From Vibrio sp. Of7-15 (lineage in GTDB: Bacteria; Pseudomonadota; Gammaproteobacteria; Enterobacterales; Vibrionaceae): a stretch of 64,000 nt of DNA. A program made the translations under genes and the position numbers. A model generated the notes under the pieces. The model searched no databases and was not told where the DNA came from. It saw only the letters and a program-made list of their open reading frames with translations. Location: the NCBI RefSeq assembly GCF_022347565.1, contig NZ_JAKRGH010000011.1:91149-155148 (forward strand). The letters run 5' to 3'. This document shows positions 8,272 to 16,956 of the stretch, piece by piece (within the stretch, counting starts at the first letter, position 1; each line of letters begins with the position of its first letter).

Positions 8272-8898
8272 TTAAGCGGCTACCCATTGAGACCAAATTT
8301 CGTTGTCTACAATTAACCACCCAGACACAAGAAATAAACAACTAGCATAAAATAAATTTAACGCTTTTTCATAGCGCGGGCTGCTGGACACTTTAGAAAG
8401 TAACTCCCCCGCTTTTACCCACACCAAATGTATCGAAATATTTAACAACGCCAGCCATATCACCAATACCAAAATACCTTGCTCACCAAAAGCCTGTTGA
8501 GCTTGCTCGGTAAAAAGGGTAAACATGAGCAACACCATTAACCAGCCTTTACTGTTTAAGACTTGTATAAGCAACCCATCGAAAAAACCCAGCTGTTCTT
8601 TGTTGTTTTCAGATGAACCACCGCTGCTTCTCATGAATTTTATCGAGAGATACACAAGATACGTAGCCCCTATAAGCTGCAAAATATTCATGGCTCCCGG
8701 GTAGGCATTGATCACCTGCCCCAGCCCATAACCGATGATAACTGACTTAATAATGAAAACGAGATCGACACCAGCCACCAACGGAATAGATCGCTTAACG
8801 CCTACCTGAGCACCCGACATGGCAAACACGATATTAGCAGGGCCAGGGCTAAACACTAACGGAAACATTACCCCTAACCACATAATAAACAAACTCAT
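8272..8898 (-). CDS. LysE/RhtB-family amino-acid exporter
   Basis: An inner-membrane exporter of 208 residues with about six hydrophobic segments. The N-terminal family signature FSPGPANIVFAMSGAQVGVKRSIPLVAGVDLVFI is clear, followed by ATYLVYLSIKFMRS. Family members export amino acids or homoserine lactones, and the exact substrate cannot be read. The start has an AGGAGG ribosome-binding site. An AraC-type regulator gene lies 80 bases upstream on the same strand, a common pairing that suggests local control. Confidence 0.88.
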   Translation of the reverse strand: MSLFIMWLGVMFPLVFSPGPANIVFAMSGAQVGVKRSIPLVAGVDLVFIIKSVIIGYGLGQVINAYPGAMNILQLIGATYLVYLSIKFMRSSGGSSENNKEQLGFFDGLLIQVLNSKGWLMVLLMFTLFTEQAQQAFGEQGILVLVIWLALLNISIHLVWVKAGELLSKVSSSPRYEKALNLFYASCLFLVSGWLIVDNEIWSQWVAA

Positions 8899-8978
8899 AC
8901 TGATTAACCTCCTGAATTGAATTCACTTCAGATTAATCAAATCTAATTAGGGGATCTTGTACAAAATTGCAGGTGCAT

Positions 8979-9788
8979 TTATTGGCAAACATAATTTGAC
9001 GGCGTGACACCAAAAGCACGTTTGAAGTTACGAGTAAAATGGCTTTGATCATAAAAGCCGCAGGCAAGAGAGGCATCCACACAAGTCATCCCATTACTCA
9101 AAAGCTGTTTGGCTTTTTTCGCTTTCACCAACAATAAAAACTGATGTGGTGTTATACCAAATAGCGCCTTAAAACTACGAATTAACTGAAATCGAGTACA
9201 GCCTGAAACCGACTCTAGCTCCAAAAGAGAAGGATTTTGATCCCAATGTTCATAAATAAAATCTCTCGCGACATAGGCACTCTTAACATCATGTTTTTGC
9301 GTATTATCAATGGCATTAAGTGAGCCGTATTGTGTAAAGAGTTTCTCTAAAGTGATCGTAAGCAAGGTATCTTTGGTTAAATCAAAACTCGACATTTCCA
9401 ATGAAAGGTGTAATTGCAATAATTCATTGAATAAATAGACATTATCAATAACGGATTTATCGATAATAGGGTCAATGGGAAGTGCCGCGTTTTCAAACAA
9501 TGTAGCCAGTTCAGGAAGATCAAAGTAAAACATCCGGTATTGCCATCCCGTAGAGCCACCAGCATAACCAGTATGAACTTCTGAAGGGTTTATCGCTACA
9601 ATATGGTGCTTAGGTACAATCAGGTTATTTCCTCTGTATAGCAAACCCTCAGCGCCTTCTTCAATAATGCCGATGGCCAGTTCATCATGCCAATGCTTTG
9701 AAAACTCGAACTTAGTATAATTGGCTGATAGCAGTTCAACGCCAGGTAATGTCTGATTTTTCCATATTTTCGAGCTTTCCTTTCCCAA
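8979..9788 (-). CDS. AraC-family transcriptional regulator
   Basis: A 269-residue regulator. The N-terminal cupin-like ligand domain (residues 10-130) includes HWHDELAIGIIEEG and the AraC-type INPSEVHTG. The C-terminal double helix-turn-helix (residues 170-268) ends with ACGFYDQSHFTRNFKRAFGVTPSNY, the AraC signature. The start codon is TTG at 9788 with an AAGGG ribosome-binding site; no in-frame ATG lies near the domain start. It probably controls the neighbouring lysE-type exporter. The ligand is unknown, perhaps an amino acid. Confidence 0.87.
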   Translation of the reverse strand: MGKESSKIWKNQTLPGVELLSANYTKFEFSKHWHDELAIGIIEEGAEGLLYRGNNLIVPKHHIVAINPSEVHTGYAGGSTGWQYRMFYFDLPELATLFENAALPIDPIIDKSVIDNVYLFNELLQLHLSLEMSSFDLTKDTLLTITLEKLFTQYGSLNAIDNTQKHDVKSAYVARDFIYEHWDQNPSLLELESVSGCTRFQLIRSFKALFGITPHQFLLLVKAKKAKQLLSNGMTCVDASLACGFYDQSHFTRNFKRAFGVTPSNYVCQ

Positions 9789-9946
9789 ATTTTATCCCTT
9801 TATAAAAGCAGTCGTCTCCCTTAATCAAGTATATCTTTATGCCTCAATTCCCAACCTTATTTCAGAAAATACAACAGATTTTGCGAGCTGAAACAAAAAT
9901 GATGAACACCGAAAAAACACTAACGAACCGTTTGAAGTCAAGACGT

Positions 9947-10462
9947 TCATGGAAGCTGGCCCAATAACTGTAAACGAAGATCAGGGTACGAGGTATTTTT
10001 TGACAGCCAGATGGATAAAAATGCCCCACCGAACCTTTTATCATCAATGCTTCCAATTAGACTGTCGTTAAAATAAAAATGGCTGTCGTGTTTTTTAACC
10101 ACAACGGTCAATGTATTACCGACCCCAACATCTGGCCAGATTTTTCTCAGCTTGTCGACCCAACTCTTTATCTCTGTATTGGGATACCCTAACGATTGCC
10201 ATTGGTCTATGGTGGCATCGATCAATACCTGACTTTTAATGGCTTTAAAATACTCAATCTTGAGCGCTTTTACACGATCACTTTCAAGTACATAAGGGGA
10301 AGTTTTTTGAGACCTAGCATCAATATCTTCAAGGTAGTACTCTGCCCGATAAACAGTCCAGAAAAGATAGTCCATTTCCCCTACCCCGACCTTAGTTAAG
10401 TTTTTTAACGGCGAAGCGAAAACATTAAAACTCATAAATAGAAAAAATAGCCATTTATACAT
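9947..10462 (-). CDS. Secreted chalcone-isomerase-like protein
   Basis: A 171-residue exported protein with a signal peptide (MYKWLFFLFMSFNVFA). The following GVGEMDYLFWTVYRAEYYLED and LKIEYFKAIKSQVLIDATIDQW match the bacterial chalcone-isomerase-like (Chalcone_3) family, whose fold binds fatty acids or related ligands. It is the last gene of the long minus-strand array headed by the ECF sigma factor, 10 bases after the DUF2878 gene, so it is likely part of the lipid-remodelling response. No enzymatic role is established for this family. Confidence 0.75.
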   Translation of the reverse strand: MYKWLFFLFMSFNVFASPLKNLTKVGVGEMDYLFWTVYRAEYYLEDIDARSQKTSPYVLESDRVKALKIEYFKAIKSQVLIDATIDQWQSLGYPNTEIKSWVDKLRKIWPDVGVGNTLTVVVKKHDSHFYFNDSLIGSIDDKRFGGAFLSIWLSKNTSYPDLRLQLLGQLP

Positions 10463-10472
10463 AAGTTCCTCG

Positions 10473-10973
10473 CTAAGTTAGGTTTCGGTCTTCTATTACG
10501 TAAGTCTGTAGTCTTACCAAAATAGGTAACAATCCTCCCCATACCACCATTAAAGAAGTAACAACGTAAAAAGTAGATAATTCAGATTCTAATACGCCGA
10601 GCTTAATTCCTCCCCAGTAGCTGCTACTTCCTCCTAATGCCCCGATGAGAATCAAAAAAATCAACGAGCGGTCACCAAGCCACTTCAGGCTATGATTCAA
10701 ACTCAGAATAAACATTATCCATAAGTAACCTAACCATAATGGGAAAAAGCCATCCCCCGCATTGAAGATGCCAAGCACCAACAAACCTTTGTCAATAATC
10801 AAACCCAGCGGCAACAGCATCAGTACCTTCAAGTCTTTTCGCCGTATGGGAGACAGTCCAAAATGCACCATAAGCAACATGGGCATGACTATATGGGCAA
10901 TGTCAGTAAAAACCGCCGCACATAGCCAACTTGCTTGAAAAAGAACCAGATTAATAACCCAAAACGATTTCAT
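10473..10973 (-). CDS. DUF2878 membrane protein
   Basis: A 166-residue integral membrane protein with about five hydrophobic helices, starting MKSFWVINLVLFQASWLCA and containing GYLWIMFILSLNHSLKWL. It resembles the DUF2878 family, which is repeatedly found beside cyclopropane-fatty-acid-synthase-like genes. It overlaps the end of the upstream cfa-like gene by 23 bases, indicating translational coupling. Function unknown; membrane location and context suggest a role in lipid handling. Confidence 0.75.
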   Translation of the reverse strand: MKSFWVINLVLFQASWLCAAVFTDIAHIVMPMLLMVHFGLSPIRRKDLKVLMLLPLGLIIDKGLLVLGIFNAGDGFFPLWLGYLWIMFILSLNHSLKWLGDRSLIFLILIGALGGSSSYWGGIKLGVLESELSTFYVVTSLMVVWGGLLPILVRLQTYVIEDRNLT

Positions 10974-12231
10974 CTTGTTGCCCTCTAAAGCGAGGCTTTC
11001 TGGCTATGACATGGTGTGTGCTGATGGTTCTTTGTAAAAAGGCCCCTTCGCAGTAACAGAGGTAAAACAGCCATAAACGTCTGAATTCTTCTGTGTAGCC
11101 AAGCTCTTTTAACTGATCCCATCGCTCTTCAAAGCCAACCCGCCAATCAAACAAAGTACGGGCATAATGCAATCCAATATCGTGCATTTCATGAACCACT
11201 AAATCAGTATGTTGCGCCATTTTATTAGTAATAATGGCAACCGAAGGTAAGCAGCCTCCTGGAAAGATATACTTTTGTATAAAATCCGTACTTTTTCGAT
11301 AGTTTTCATAACGACCGTCCGCAATGGTGATGGATTGGATCAACATCTTTCCGTCATCTTCAAGCAATTCAGAGCATTTATTTAAAAAGGTGGCTAAATA
11401 CTCATGGCCTACTGCCTCAATCATTTCTATGGACACTAGCTTGTTGTACTTACCACTCAGCTGTCGATAATCTTTGTTCAGTAACGTAATGCGATCATTG
11501 AGCCCTAACTGTTGAATTTTTTCTGCCGTATATTGATACTGAGCGTCTGAAATTGTGGTGGTGGTGACATGGCAGCCATAATGCTCAGCCATATAAATGG
11601 CCAACCCTCCCCAACCTGTGCCGATTTCGATAATGTGATCATCAGCATTAATTTCCAACCTCTCACATATCGTGTGCATTTTATGCTGTTGGGCCTGTGA
11701 TAGCGTGTCTGACTTTCCATTGTATATAGCACATGAATATTGCATTGACGGATCAAGAAAACGCGTATAAAGCTCATTGCCCAAGTCATAGTGAGCAAGA
11801 ATATTGCGTTTGGAACCTTGCTCTGTATTCATATTTTTACGGCGTAGCAGCCACTTTTGCAGCCGATTAAACCATTTTATTTGACTGTCTACTTGATCCA
11901 GCTGAGCCTGATTTCTTGCCATCACTTGAATCACAGCCGTCAAATCAGGACTGTCCCACTTTCCATCAAGATAAGCCTCCGCCGCACCTAAACTGCCGTT
12001 CAACACGACATCTTGATAAAAGCTAGGATCACGCACGATTATTTTGCCATGAAGCACAGACCCTTTTTCTCCCCAAAAAAAGAGTTCATTGTCCTCCATA
12101 ACTTCCATACTGGCTCCCCTAAGGTTTGCTAGGACGCCAAAAATAAAATCTCGATATTTTCCAACGACTTTATTAGAAAGCGTCCCTTTTTTATGGGCGA
12201 TAGTGTTAACTTGTTTTGTGATCTGTTCCAT
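10951..12231 (-). CDS. Cyclopropane-fatty-acyl-phospholipid synthase-like methyltransferase
   Basis: SAM-dependent methyltransferase of the CFA synthase family, 426 residues. An N-terminal lipid-binding region (about 1-130) is followed by the YDLGNELYTRFLD motif and the SAM-binding loop IEIGTGWGGL at residues 201-210. EMIEAVGHEYL and YIFPGGCLPS, both typical of the family, come later. Family members methylate the double bond of unsaturated phospholipid acyl chains, giving cyclopropane or methyl-branched products. The location within an ECF sigma/ChrR operon with an FAD oxidoreductase fits a stress-induced lipid modification other than housekeeping Cfa. It may act as the methylating step of furan-fatty-acid synthesis, but the sequence alone does not prove this. 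Confidence 0.88.
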   Translation of the reverse strand: MEQITKQVNTIAHKKGTLSNKVVGKYRDFIFGVLANLRGASMEVMEDNELFFWGEKGSVLHGKIIVRDPSFYQDVVLNGSLGAAEAYLDGKWDSPDLTAVIQVMARNQAQLDQVDSQIKWFNRLQKWLLRRKNMNTEQGSKRNILAHYDLGNELYTRFLDPSMQYSCAIYNGKSDTLSQAQQHKMHTICERLEINADDHIIEIGTGWGGLAIYMAEHYGCHVTTTTISDAQYQYTAEKIQQLGLNDRITLLNKDYRQLSGKYNKLVSIEMIEAVGHEYLATFLNKCSELLEDDGKMLIQSITIADGRYENYRKSTDFIQKYIFPGGCLPSVAIITNKMAQHTDLVVHEMHDIGLHYARTLFDWRVGFEERWDQLKELGYTEEFRRLWLFYLCYCEGAFLQRTISTHHVIARKPRFRGQQDEIVLGY

Positions 12232-12275
12232 GTAAACCTCTCTGGAGATTTTCCTAAAACGTAACTTATTGGTAG

Positions 12276-13016
12276 CTAGGCGTTAGGCTTTGTGTCTGGA
12301 TGAGAAATAAAAGGCACACGCTTTAAAAACAGCTTTAATGCTTGCCAATAAATACCTGATACGATTTTGATGGTCATCAAAGGGATCGCGGCCACAGTTC
12401 TGAGCATTTCTTTATGGCTGAATTCACGCTTCACCAATGCTAAAGTCGCATCAAACATTTTGCGTTGTTGATGATTTTCAATATGCACAAGAAGCTGCTT
12501 ATCTGGAGGCGATATATTCCAGTGATACACCATGTCCATTTCCATAAATGGGGAAACGTGAAAGGCTTTTGGAACTTTCATTTCCGTCTCCATATCCACT
12601 AAATAATAATGCGTTTGTTTCCATGGGGTATTGCTGACTTCCGCTAACATGTATTGGCATTCACCCGACTGGGAATAGCAAAAATAAAAATTAACAGGGC
12701 TAAAATACACCCCAAAGCAGCGGCCTTGGATCAACATCACCACTCGGTTATCCATTGACCAAATTCCCCCTAACTGCTGAACCTTTTGGCTTATCCTTTC
12801 TTTTAATTCACCCGATTCGTTTTTCACGTAATCTTGTTCATTAAAGCGGATAGGATGATACCAGCGCTGACCAAATACAGAGCTAGACATCATTAAGCTC
12901 GGCAACTCGTCTAAATCAATGCCTAGCATGTAAAGACGGTAATTAAACTTATGTGGAATAGAGCCAAATCGCCGATGACGTACGTTCCCCCAATAAATAC
13001 CACTTAAATAGCTCAT
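12276..13016 (-). CDS. DUF1365 family protein
   Basis: A 246-residue protein of the DUF1365 family, recognised by the N-terminal YWGNVRHRRFGSIPHKFNYRLYMLGIDLDE and the central CFGVYFSPVNFYFCYS with LAEVSNTPWKQTHYYLV. It nearly always lies between an FAD-dependent oxidoreductase and a CFA-synthase-like gene, as here. The ATG overlaps the stop of the FAD oxidoreductase gene in an ATGA arrangement, so the two are translated together. The biochemical role is unknown, but genetic linkage places it in the fatty-acid modification pathway. Confidence 0.85.
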   Translation of the reverse strand: MSYLSGIYWGNVRHRRFGSIPHKFNYRLYMLGIDLDELPSLMMSSSVFGQRWYHPIRFNEQDYVKNESGELKERISQKVQQLGGIWSMDNRVVMLIQGRCFGVYFSPVNFYFCYSQSGECQYMLAEVSNTPWKQTHYYLVDMETEMKVPKAFHVSPFMEMDMVYHWNISPPDKQLLVHIENHQQRKMFDATLALVKREFSHKEMLRTVAAIPLMTIKIVSGIYWQALKLFLKRVPFISHPDTKPNA

Positions 13017-14266
13017 AGTGATACACCAAAACGTTGGGTAACATCGAGGGCACTGCGCACACCATCTTCATGAAAACCGTTATACCAATAAGCCCCTACA
13101 AAGTGACAATTATTCTGTCCACATATCAAACTACGTTGCTGCTGTGCTTTGACACTGGATTCATCCAACACTGGGTGATGGTAAACAAAACTACGTATCA
13201 CTTTATCAGGATCGATGGCCTCAGTTTGGTTTAAGGTGACACAAAACGTGTGCTCATCGTTTATGTGCTGCAGAATATTCATATTGTATGTCACGCACGC
13301 TGGCCGTGAAGCATCGCCATCGAGCCTATAATTCCAACTGGCCCACGCACGCTGCCTGTCCGGCAATAAACTGGTGTCGGTATGCAGCACAACCTCATTT
13401 CCACTATAAGGAATCGCTGATAGCACCTGGGTTTCAAGCTCAGTTGGATTAGCCAACAAACCCAGTGCTTGATCTGAATGACAGGCGAAAATAACCTCAT
13501 CAAATCGACGTACCTCGCCATTTGTCATGACAACGTCCACACCACCATTTGCACGGTTTACCTGTTCAATGGATGCGCTCGTTACAATAGCGTTACTCAA
13601 TGTCGTTTGAATCGCCTCAACATAAGAGCGAGAGCCACCTGGCACCACATACCATTGAGGTCTATCCACAATATTTAATAAGCCGTGGTGATAAAAGAAC
13701 TGGATAAAAAATTTCAATTCGAACTGTGCCATTTTAAGCAGGCTGGTAGACCAAATTGCCGCTCCCATCGGTAAAATATAATGTTGGCGAAAAAAATCCG
13801 AAAAACGATGACGCTCTAAAAAGTCACCTAATTTAGCTCCCTCAGGAATGGCCTCTTTTATAAATAAGTCTTTGCATAATTCATTAAACTTTACTATCTC
13901 GACAATAAGCTTCCAAAATCTAGGCTTTATTAAATTACGTCGCTGAGCAAATAAAGAATTAATACTGTGTCCATTATATTCAAATTGAGTATGTCGGTTG
14001 TGAACACTAAAACTCATTTCGGTGTCTCGCCTTTCAATACCTAACCGCGATAAAAGCCGGTTAAAATTAGGGTACGTTCGGTCATTAAAAACAATAAACC
14101 CCGTATCAATAGCGTGCTCTTTTCCACCATAATTAATGTCAACCGTCGCGGTGTGTCCACCAACATAATCGTTTTTTTCAAAGACAGTCACGTCGTGCTT
14201 TTCATCCAGTAAATACGCACAAGTTAACCCTGAAATGCCCGAACCAATAATGGCGATCTTTTTCAT
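13013..14266 (-). CDS. FAD-dependent amine-oxidase-like oxidoreductase
   Basis: A 417-residue flavoprotein. The N-terminal MKKIAIIGSGISGLTCAYLL and VFEKNDYVGGHTATVD form the FAD-binding Rossmann motif with its ribose-binding acidic residue. HAIDTGFIVFN and the C-terminal CHFVGAYWYNGFHEDGVRSA complete the flavin-containing amine oxidase/desaturase pattern. The ATG at 14266 is preferred because it directly precedes the FAD motif and overlaps the upstream SDR stop by 4 bases. In Rhodobacter, related ChrR-controlled flavoproteins take part in making methylated and furan fatty acids; a desaturase-like role here is inference. Confidence 0.87.
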   Translation of the reverse strand: MKKIAIIGSGISGLTCAYLLDEKHDVTVFEKNDYVGGHTATVDINYGGKEHAIDTGFIVFNDRTYPNFNRLLSRLGIERRDTEMSFSVHNRHTQFEYNGHSINSLFAQRRNLIKPRFWKLIVEIVKFNELCKDLFIKEAIPEGAKLGDFLERHRFSDFFRQHYILPMGAAIWSTSLLKMAQFELKFFIQFFYHHGLLNIVDRPQWYVVPGGSRSYVEAIQTTLSNAIVTSASIEQVNRANGGVDVVMTNGEVRRFDEVIFACHSDQALGLLANPTELETQVLSAIPYSGNEVVLHTDTSLLPDRQRAWASWNYRLDGDASRPACVTYNMNILQHINDEHTFCVTLNQTEAIDPDKVIRSFVYHHPVLDESSVKAQQQRSLICGQNNCHFVGAYWYNGFHEDGVRSALDVTQRFGVSL

Positions 14267-14985
14267 TCTGAAACCATCCTTATCGCTATTCGATTCCAAA
14301 TTAGCGAAGGTAAACAGCGCAACATTTTTATCACTAATATAAATACACTCGGAAAACTAATATCTCGATCACCATTGTCGATGCCAGTGATGATCCTTTC
14401 TGCCGCTTCTTTACTTGAGATAAGCATCGGCATAGGAAATGTGTTTTTGTCCGTCAGTGGGGTCTCAACAAAACCTGGATGTACCACAGTCACGTTTATA
14501 TTTCTTGGGCATAAACTGATGGTGAGGGTTTTACCCAAATACGTAAGTGCGGCCTTAGAAGCCCCATAAGCTTCGGCTCTTGGCAAGGGCAATTGGCCTG
14601 CACTTGAGCTTATCAACACCACACGCCCACCCGGCTTTATGTGTTTCAGCCAAGCTTGTAGACAGTAGCCAATTGAGATCACATTAATATTCATAACACG
14701 CTCGAACATCTTTGCATCAAAATCAACGACGTTGTCCATGTATTCACAATCCCCTGCATTTAAGATCACAACGTCCAAAGGGGCCGCATTGTCTTCTAGA
14801 GCTGGGTAAGCATCATAGTTAACTAAATCAAAGCATAAGGTAGAAATGGATGGATATTGCTGAGTCAGTAGCTTTAATTTACTTTCACGTCGTCCACAAG
14901 CAATAACCTCATGGCCCGACTTCGCGTAGCTGCACGCTAACTCTTTCCCTATCCCCGATGTTGAGCCTGTAATAAGTACACGCAT
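14263..14985 (-). CDS. Short-chain dehydrogenase/reductase
   Basis: A classical SDR of 240 residues. MRVLITGSTSGIGKELACSYA is the NAD(P)-binding TGxxxGIG motif, VVILNAGDCEY is the NAG motif, VVLISSSAG carries the catalytic serine, and the active-site YGASKAALTYL supplies Tyr-x-x-x-Lys. PRNINVTVVHPGFVETPLT is also canonical. The substrate is unknown. It sits between the NTF2-like gene (sharing one base, TAATG) and the FAD oxidoreductase gene (4-base overlap), so it belongs to the ChrR-linked lipid operon. Confidence 0.88.
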   Translation of the reverse strand: MRVLITGSTSGIGKELACSYAKSGHEVIACGRRESKLKLLTQQYPSISTLCFDLVNYDAYPALEDNAAPLDVVILNAGDCEYMDNVVDFDAKMFERVMNINVISIGYCLQAWLKHIKPGGRVVLISSSAGQLPLPRAEAYGASKAALTYLGKTLTISLCPRNINVTVVHPGFVETPLTDKNTFPMPMLISSKEAAERIITGIDNGDRDISFPSVFILVIKMLRCLPSLIWNRIAIRMVSE

Positions 14986-15416
14986 TACTTACCCGCCTTT
15001 GTTTTAATACTTTTAATCACAACACCCAACAAGGGAACATGCTCATAAATCATCGCTCCCACATCGAGGTAGTCTCTATGAAAGATAACCAAGTCATGGC
15101 GTGCTTTTAAATGAGAGTGACCAACCACAGTAATTGGTTTTTTGCCATTCAGCTTCTCATGACTAAAAGTCATACTCCAATACACCGACGCTTCATCTCC
15201 TGATTCAAATACGTGATCAATAACAAAAGTACATTGAAGAATATTCGTGTAGCTGTTTTTAAAACTTGCCAATAATGAAGCAAAGCCTTCCACCCGGTGC
15301 AAAGGATCGATAAAAACAACGTCTGGGTGATAAATAGATTCCAACGTTTGAAGATTATCGGTTCTTAATTCGCTGTATATCTCTATAAACTTTTTTAGCC
15401 ATAACGAGCTAACCAT
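14985..15416 (-). CDS. NTF2-like (SnoaL-type) protein
   Basis: A 143-residue protein with the nuclear-transport-factor-2 fold. LESIYHPDVVFIDPLHRVEGFASLLASFKN and the C-terminal HSHLKARHDLVIFHRDYLDVGAMIYEHVP are typical. Such domains act as small enzymes or ligand-binding accessory proteins. The ATG at 15416 follows a 131-base gap after the ChrR-type gene, the widest gap in the array. This leaves room for an internal promoter, although I found no convincing box there. It is translationally coupled to the SDR gene. Confidence 0.82.
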   Translation of the reverse strand: MVSSLWLKKFIEIYSELRTDNLQTLESIYHPDVVFIDPLHRVEGFASLLASFKNSYTNILQCTFVIDHVFESGDEASVYWSMTFSHEKLNGKKPITVVGHSHLKARHDLVIFHRDYLDVGAMIYEHVPLLGVVIKSIKTKAGK

Positions 15417-15547
15417 ATAAGTAGCCTCTATAATTGCTGCTAAGGAATATCACATTCTATTCGTTCAATAAAAACGAGTTTAGGTAACAAGCAGTCAAAC
15501 TCTTGCCGTTATTCACTTAATATAAATTGCGATTTTAAAAATAAACG

Positions 15548-16267
15548 TTAATAAATGAGTTTTCCTAGCGGGTTAAATAGCTGACTTATTCCTTGAGTAA
15601 AATGCAATGCATCACTCGACACGGTTAAACAAATACAGCCTTCATAAGTCGTCGGGTTATGGGTATGAGCACTGTTTAACCACATAAAATCGCCAGCTTG
15701 ATACGTACCCATTTCATCTTCAAAACTGCCATGGAGAAGCAGCGTAATTTCATCCCCTTTATGAGTATGAGAAGGCACTTTGCCATTTTTATCAATACAA
15801 AGCAGGCTCATACGTCGCTTATCGTCCTCCACACCTAATCTTGATCTGGATATTTTACCCACACCTTGCCATTCCGTTAATGGAATCGTATTCAAAGCCC
15901 TCGGCAGTGCCACTTTGGTATTTTGAGCGGCAATCTCCACCTCAATAACACGTGTGGATACCAGTGACCGCGCTTCGGCTGGTTGAACAATAATTGAGTC
16001 AAGAACATCCTCTAGCTCTTCATCCAATTGTTCATTGTGTTCCTCATTTGTCACTCTATTGTCAGGACACTCAAAAAACTCGCGATTCAGTGATTCAGTC
16101 TCAATACCAAAGGCCTCTAAAGCTGCATATTCAGTGTATAACTGAACTAACTTTTGGCACTCTGAACACATCTCAACATGACTGGCAACAATAATCGAAA
16201 CTGACAAAGGTAAATTCCCCTTTGCGAACTCTTTTAATACAGCTCTACTGGGATGATGATTAATCAT
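15548..16267 (-). CDS. chrR: ChrR-family zinc-binding anti-sigma factor
   Basis: A cytoplasmic anti-sigma factor of 239 residues. The N-terminal zinc-binding anti-sigma domain has the H-x3-C-x2-C motif in ASHVEMCSECQKLV (H30, C34, C37), as in Rhodobacter sphaeroides ChrR. The C-terminal half is a cupin with HTHKGDEITLLLHG and NSAHTHNPTTYEG, supplying likely metal-binding histidines and a glutamate. In the family the cupin senses singlet oxygen or organic hydroperoxide damage, which leads to loss of the anti-sigma factor and release of the sigma factor. The start at 16267 is chosen for its GGAGA ribosome-binding site and 8-base overlap with the sigma gene. The symbol is given by family resemblance. 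Confidence 0.88.
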   Translation of the reverse strand: MINHHPSRAVLKEFAKGNLPLSVSIIVASHVEMCSECQKLVQLYTEYAALEAFGIETESLNREFFECPDNRVTNEEHNEQLDEELEDVLDSIIVQPAEARSLVSTRVIEVEIAAQNTKVALPRALNTIPLTEWQGVGKISRSRLGVEDDKRRMSLLCIDKNGKVPSHTHKGDEITLLLHGSFEDEMGTYQAGDFMWLNSAHTHNPTTYEGCICLTVSSDALHFTQGISQLFNPLGKLIY

Positions 16268-16901
16268 GGTCTTTTTCTCCCATCTGCTGAGCAATTTTTT
16301 TTAGAGCCAATCGAAGCCTTGATTTTATGGTGCCGATGGGAACGCCCAATTGCTGTGATAGTTGCTCTTGCGATAACTCTTGGTAATACATTCCTTTAAC
16401 TACCACTCGCTGAGTTGCTGGTAAATTATTCACTAAAATTGATAGCTGCTTTGTCAATAAATGATCATGTTCGATCGGTGATGTTGCCTCACTTTCACTC
16501 TGCACTTGCTCTAATGGCCATATATCGTCACCGATGTTTTGCGCTGCGGTACTTTTAAGTTTTCTGAGTTGATCGAAAGACGTATTTCTCATCACTGTAT
16601 AAACCCAAGTGGTTGCCGCGCCCTTACTCACATCGTATAAATGCGCTTTTTTCCAAACATTGGCCATCGTGTCTTGAACCAATTCATTTGCCTGGCTCTC
16701 ATCGTTATACTGCTTAATACCAAAATTTTTGATTTTAGGAGCAAAGAAACCAAACAATTTTGTAAAAGCATCTTTATCCTGACTTAAAGCAACCAACGAA
16801 AGCCACTGCGATAGCTTTTGAGACACAGGCTGATTTGTAAGCTGAGTAATCAAATGCTCTCCCCTCACCAATGCGGCTTTTCCCTCTTTCTGTTGCATCT
16901 G
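16260..16901 (-). CDS. ECF sigma factor, ChrR-controlled RpoE type
   Basis: An RNA polymerase sigma factor of the extracytoplasmic-function class. Region 2 runs from DAFTKLFGFFAPKIKNFGIK to GAATTWVYTVMRNTSFDQLRK. Region 4 ends with LPATQRVVVKGMYYQELSQEQLSQQLGVPIGTIKSRLRLALKKI. The gene directly downstream is the ChrR-type anti-sigma factor, overlapping by 8 bases, so the pair forms a regulatory switch. The ATG at 16901 has an AGG ribosome-binding site. A TTG at 16946 would add 15 residues that match nothing, so I prefer the shorter form, but the start is uncertain. The likely regulon includes the downstream lipid genes. Confidence 0.87.
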   Translation of the reverse strand, partial: QMQQKEGKAALVRGEHLITQLTNQPVSQKLSQWLSLVALSQDKDAFTKLFGFFAPKIKNFGIKQYNDESQANELVQDTMANVWKKAHLYDVSKGAATTWVYTVMRNTSFDQLRKLKSTAAQNIGDDIWPLEQVQSESEATSPIEHDHLLTKQLSILVNNLPATQRVVVKGMYYQELSQEQLSQQLGVPIGTIKSRLRLALKKIAQQMGEKDHD

Positions 16902-16956
16902 TACCTGCCCGTGCTTAAATACATATTCAGTAATACGTAAGTCCAAATGGAAAAGA

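Noticed and set aside
9862..10056. 64-codon minus-strand frame
   Set aside because: It overlaps the 3' end of the chalcone-isomerase-like gene in another frame and shows no protein character.
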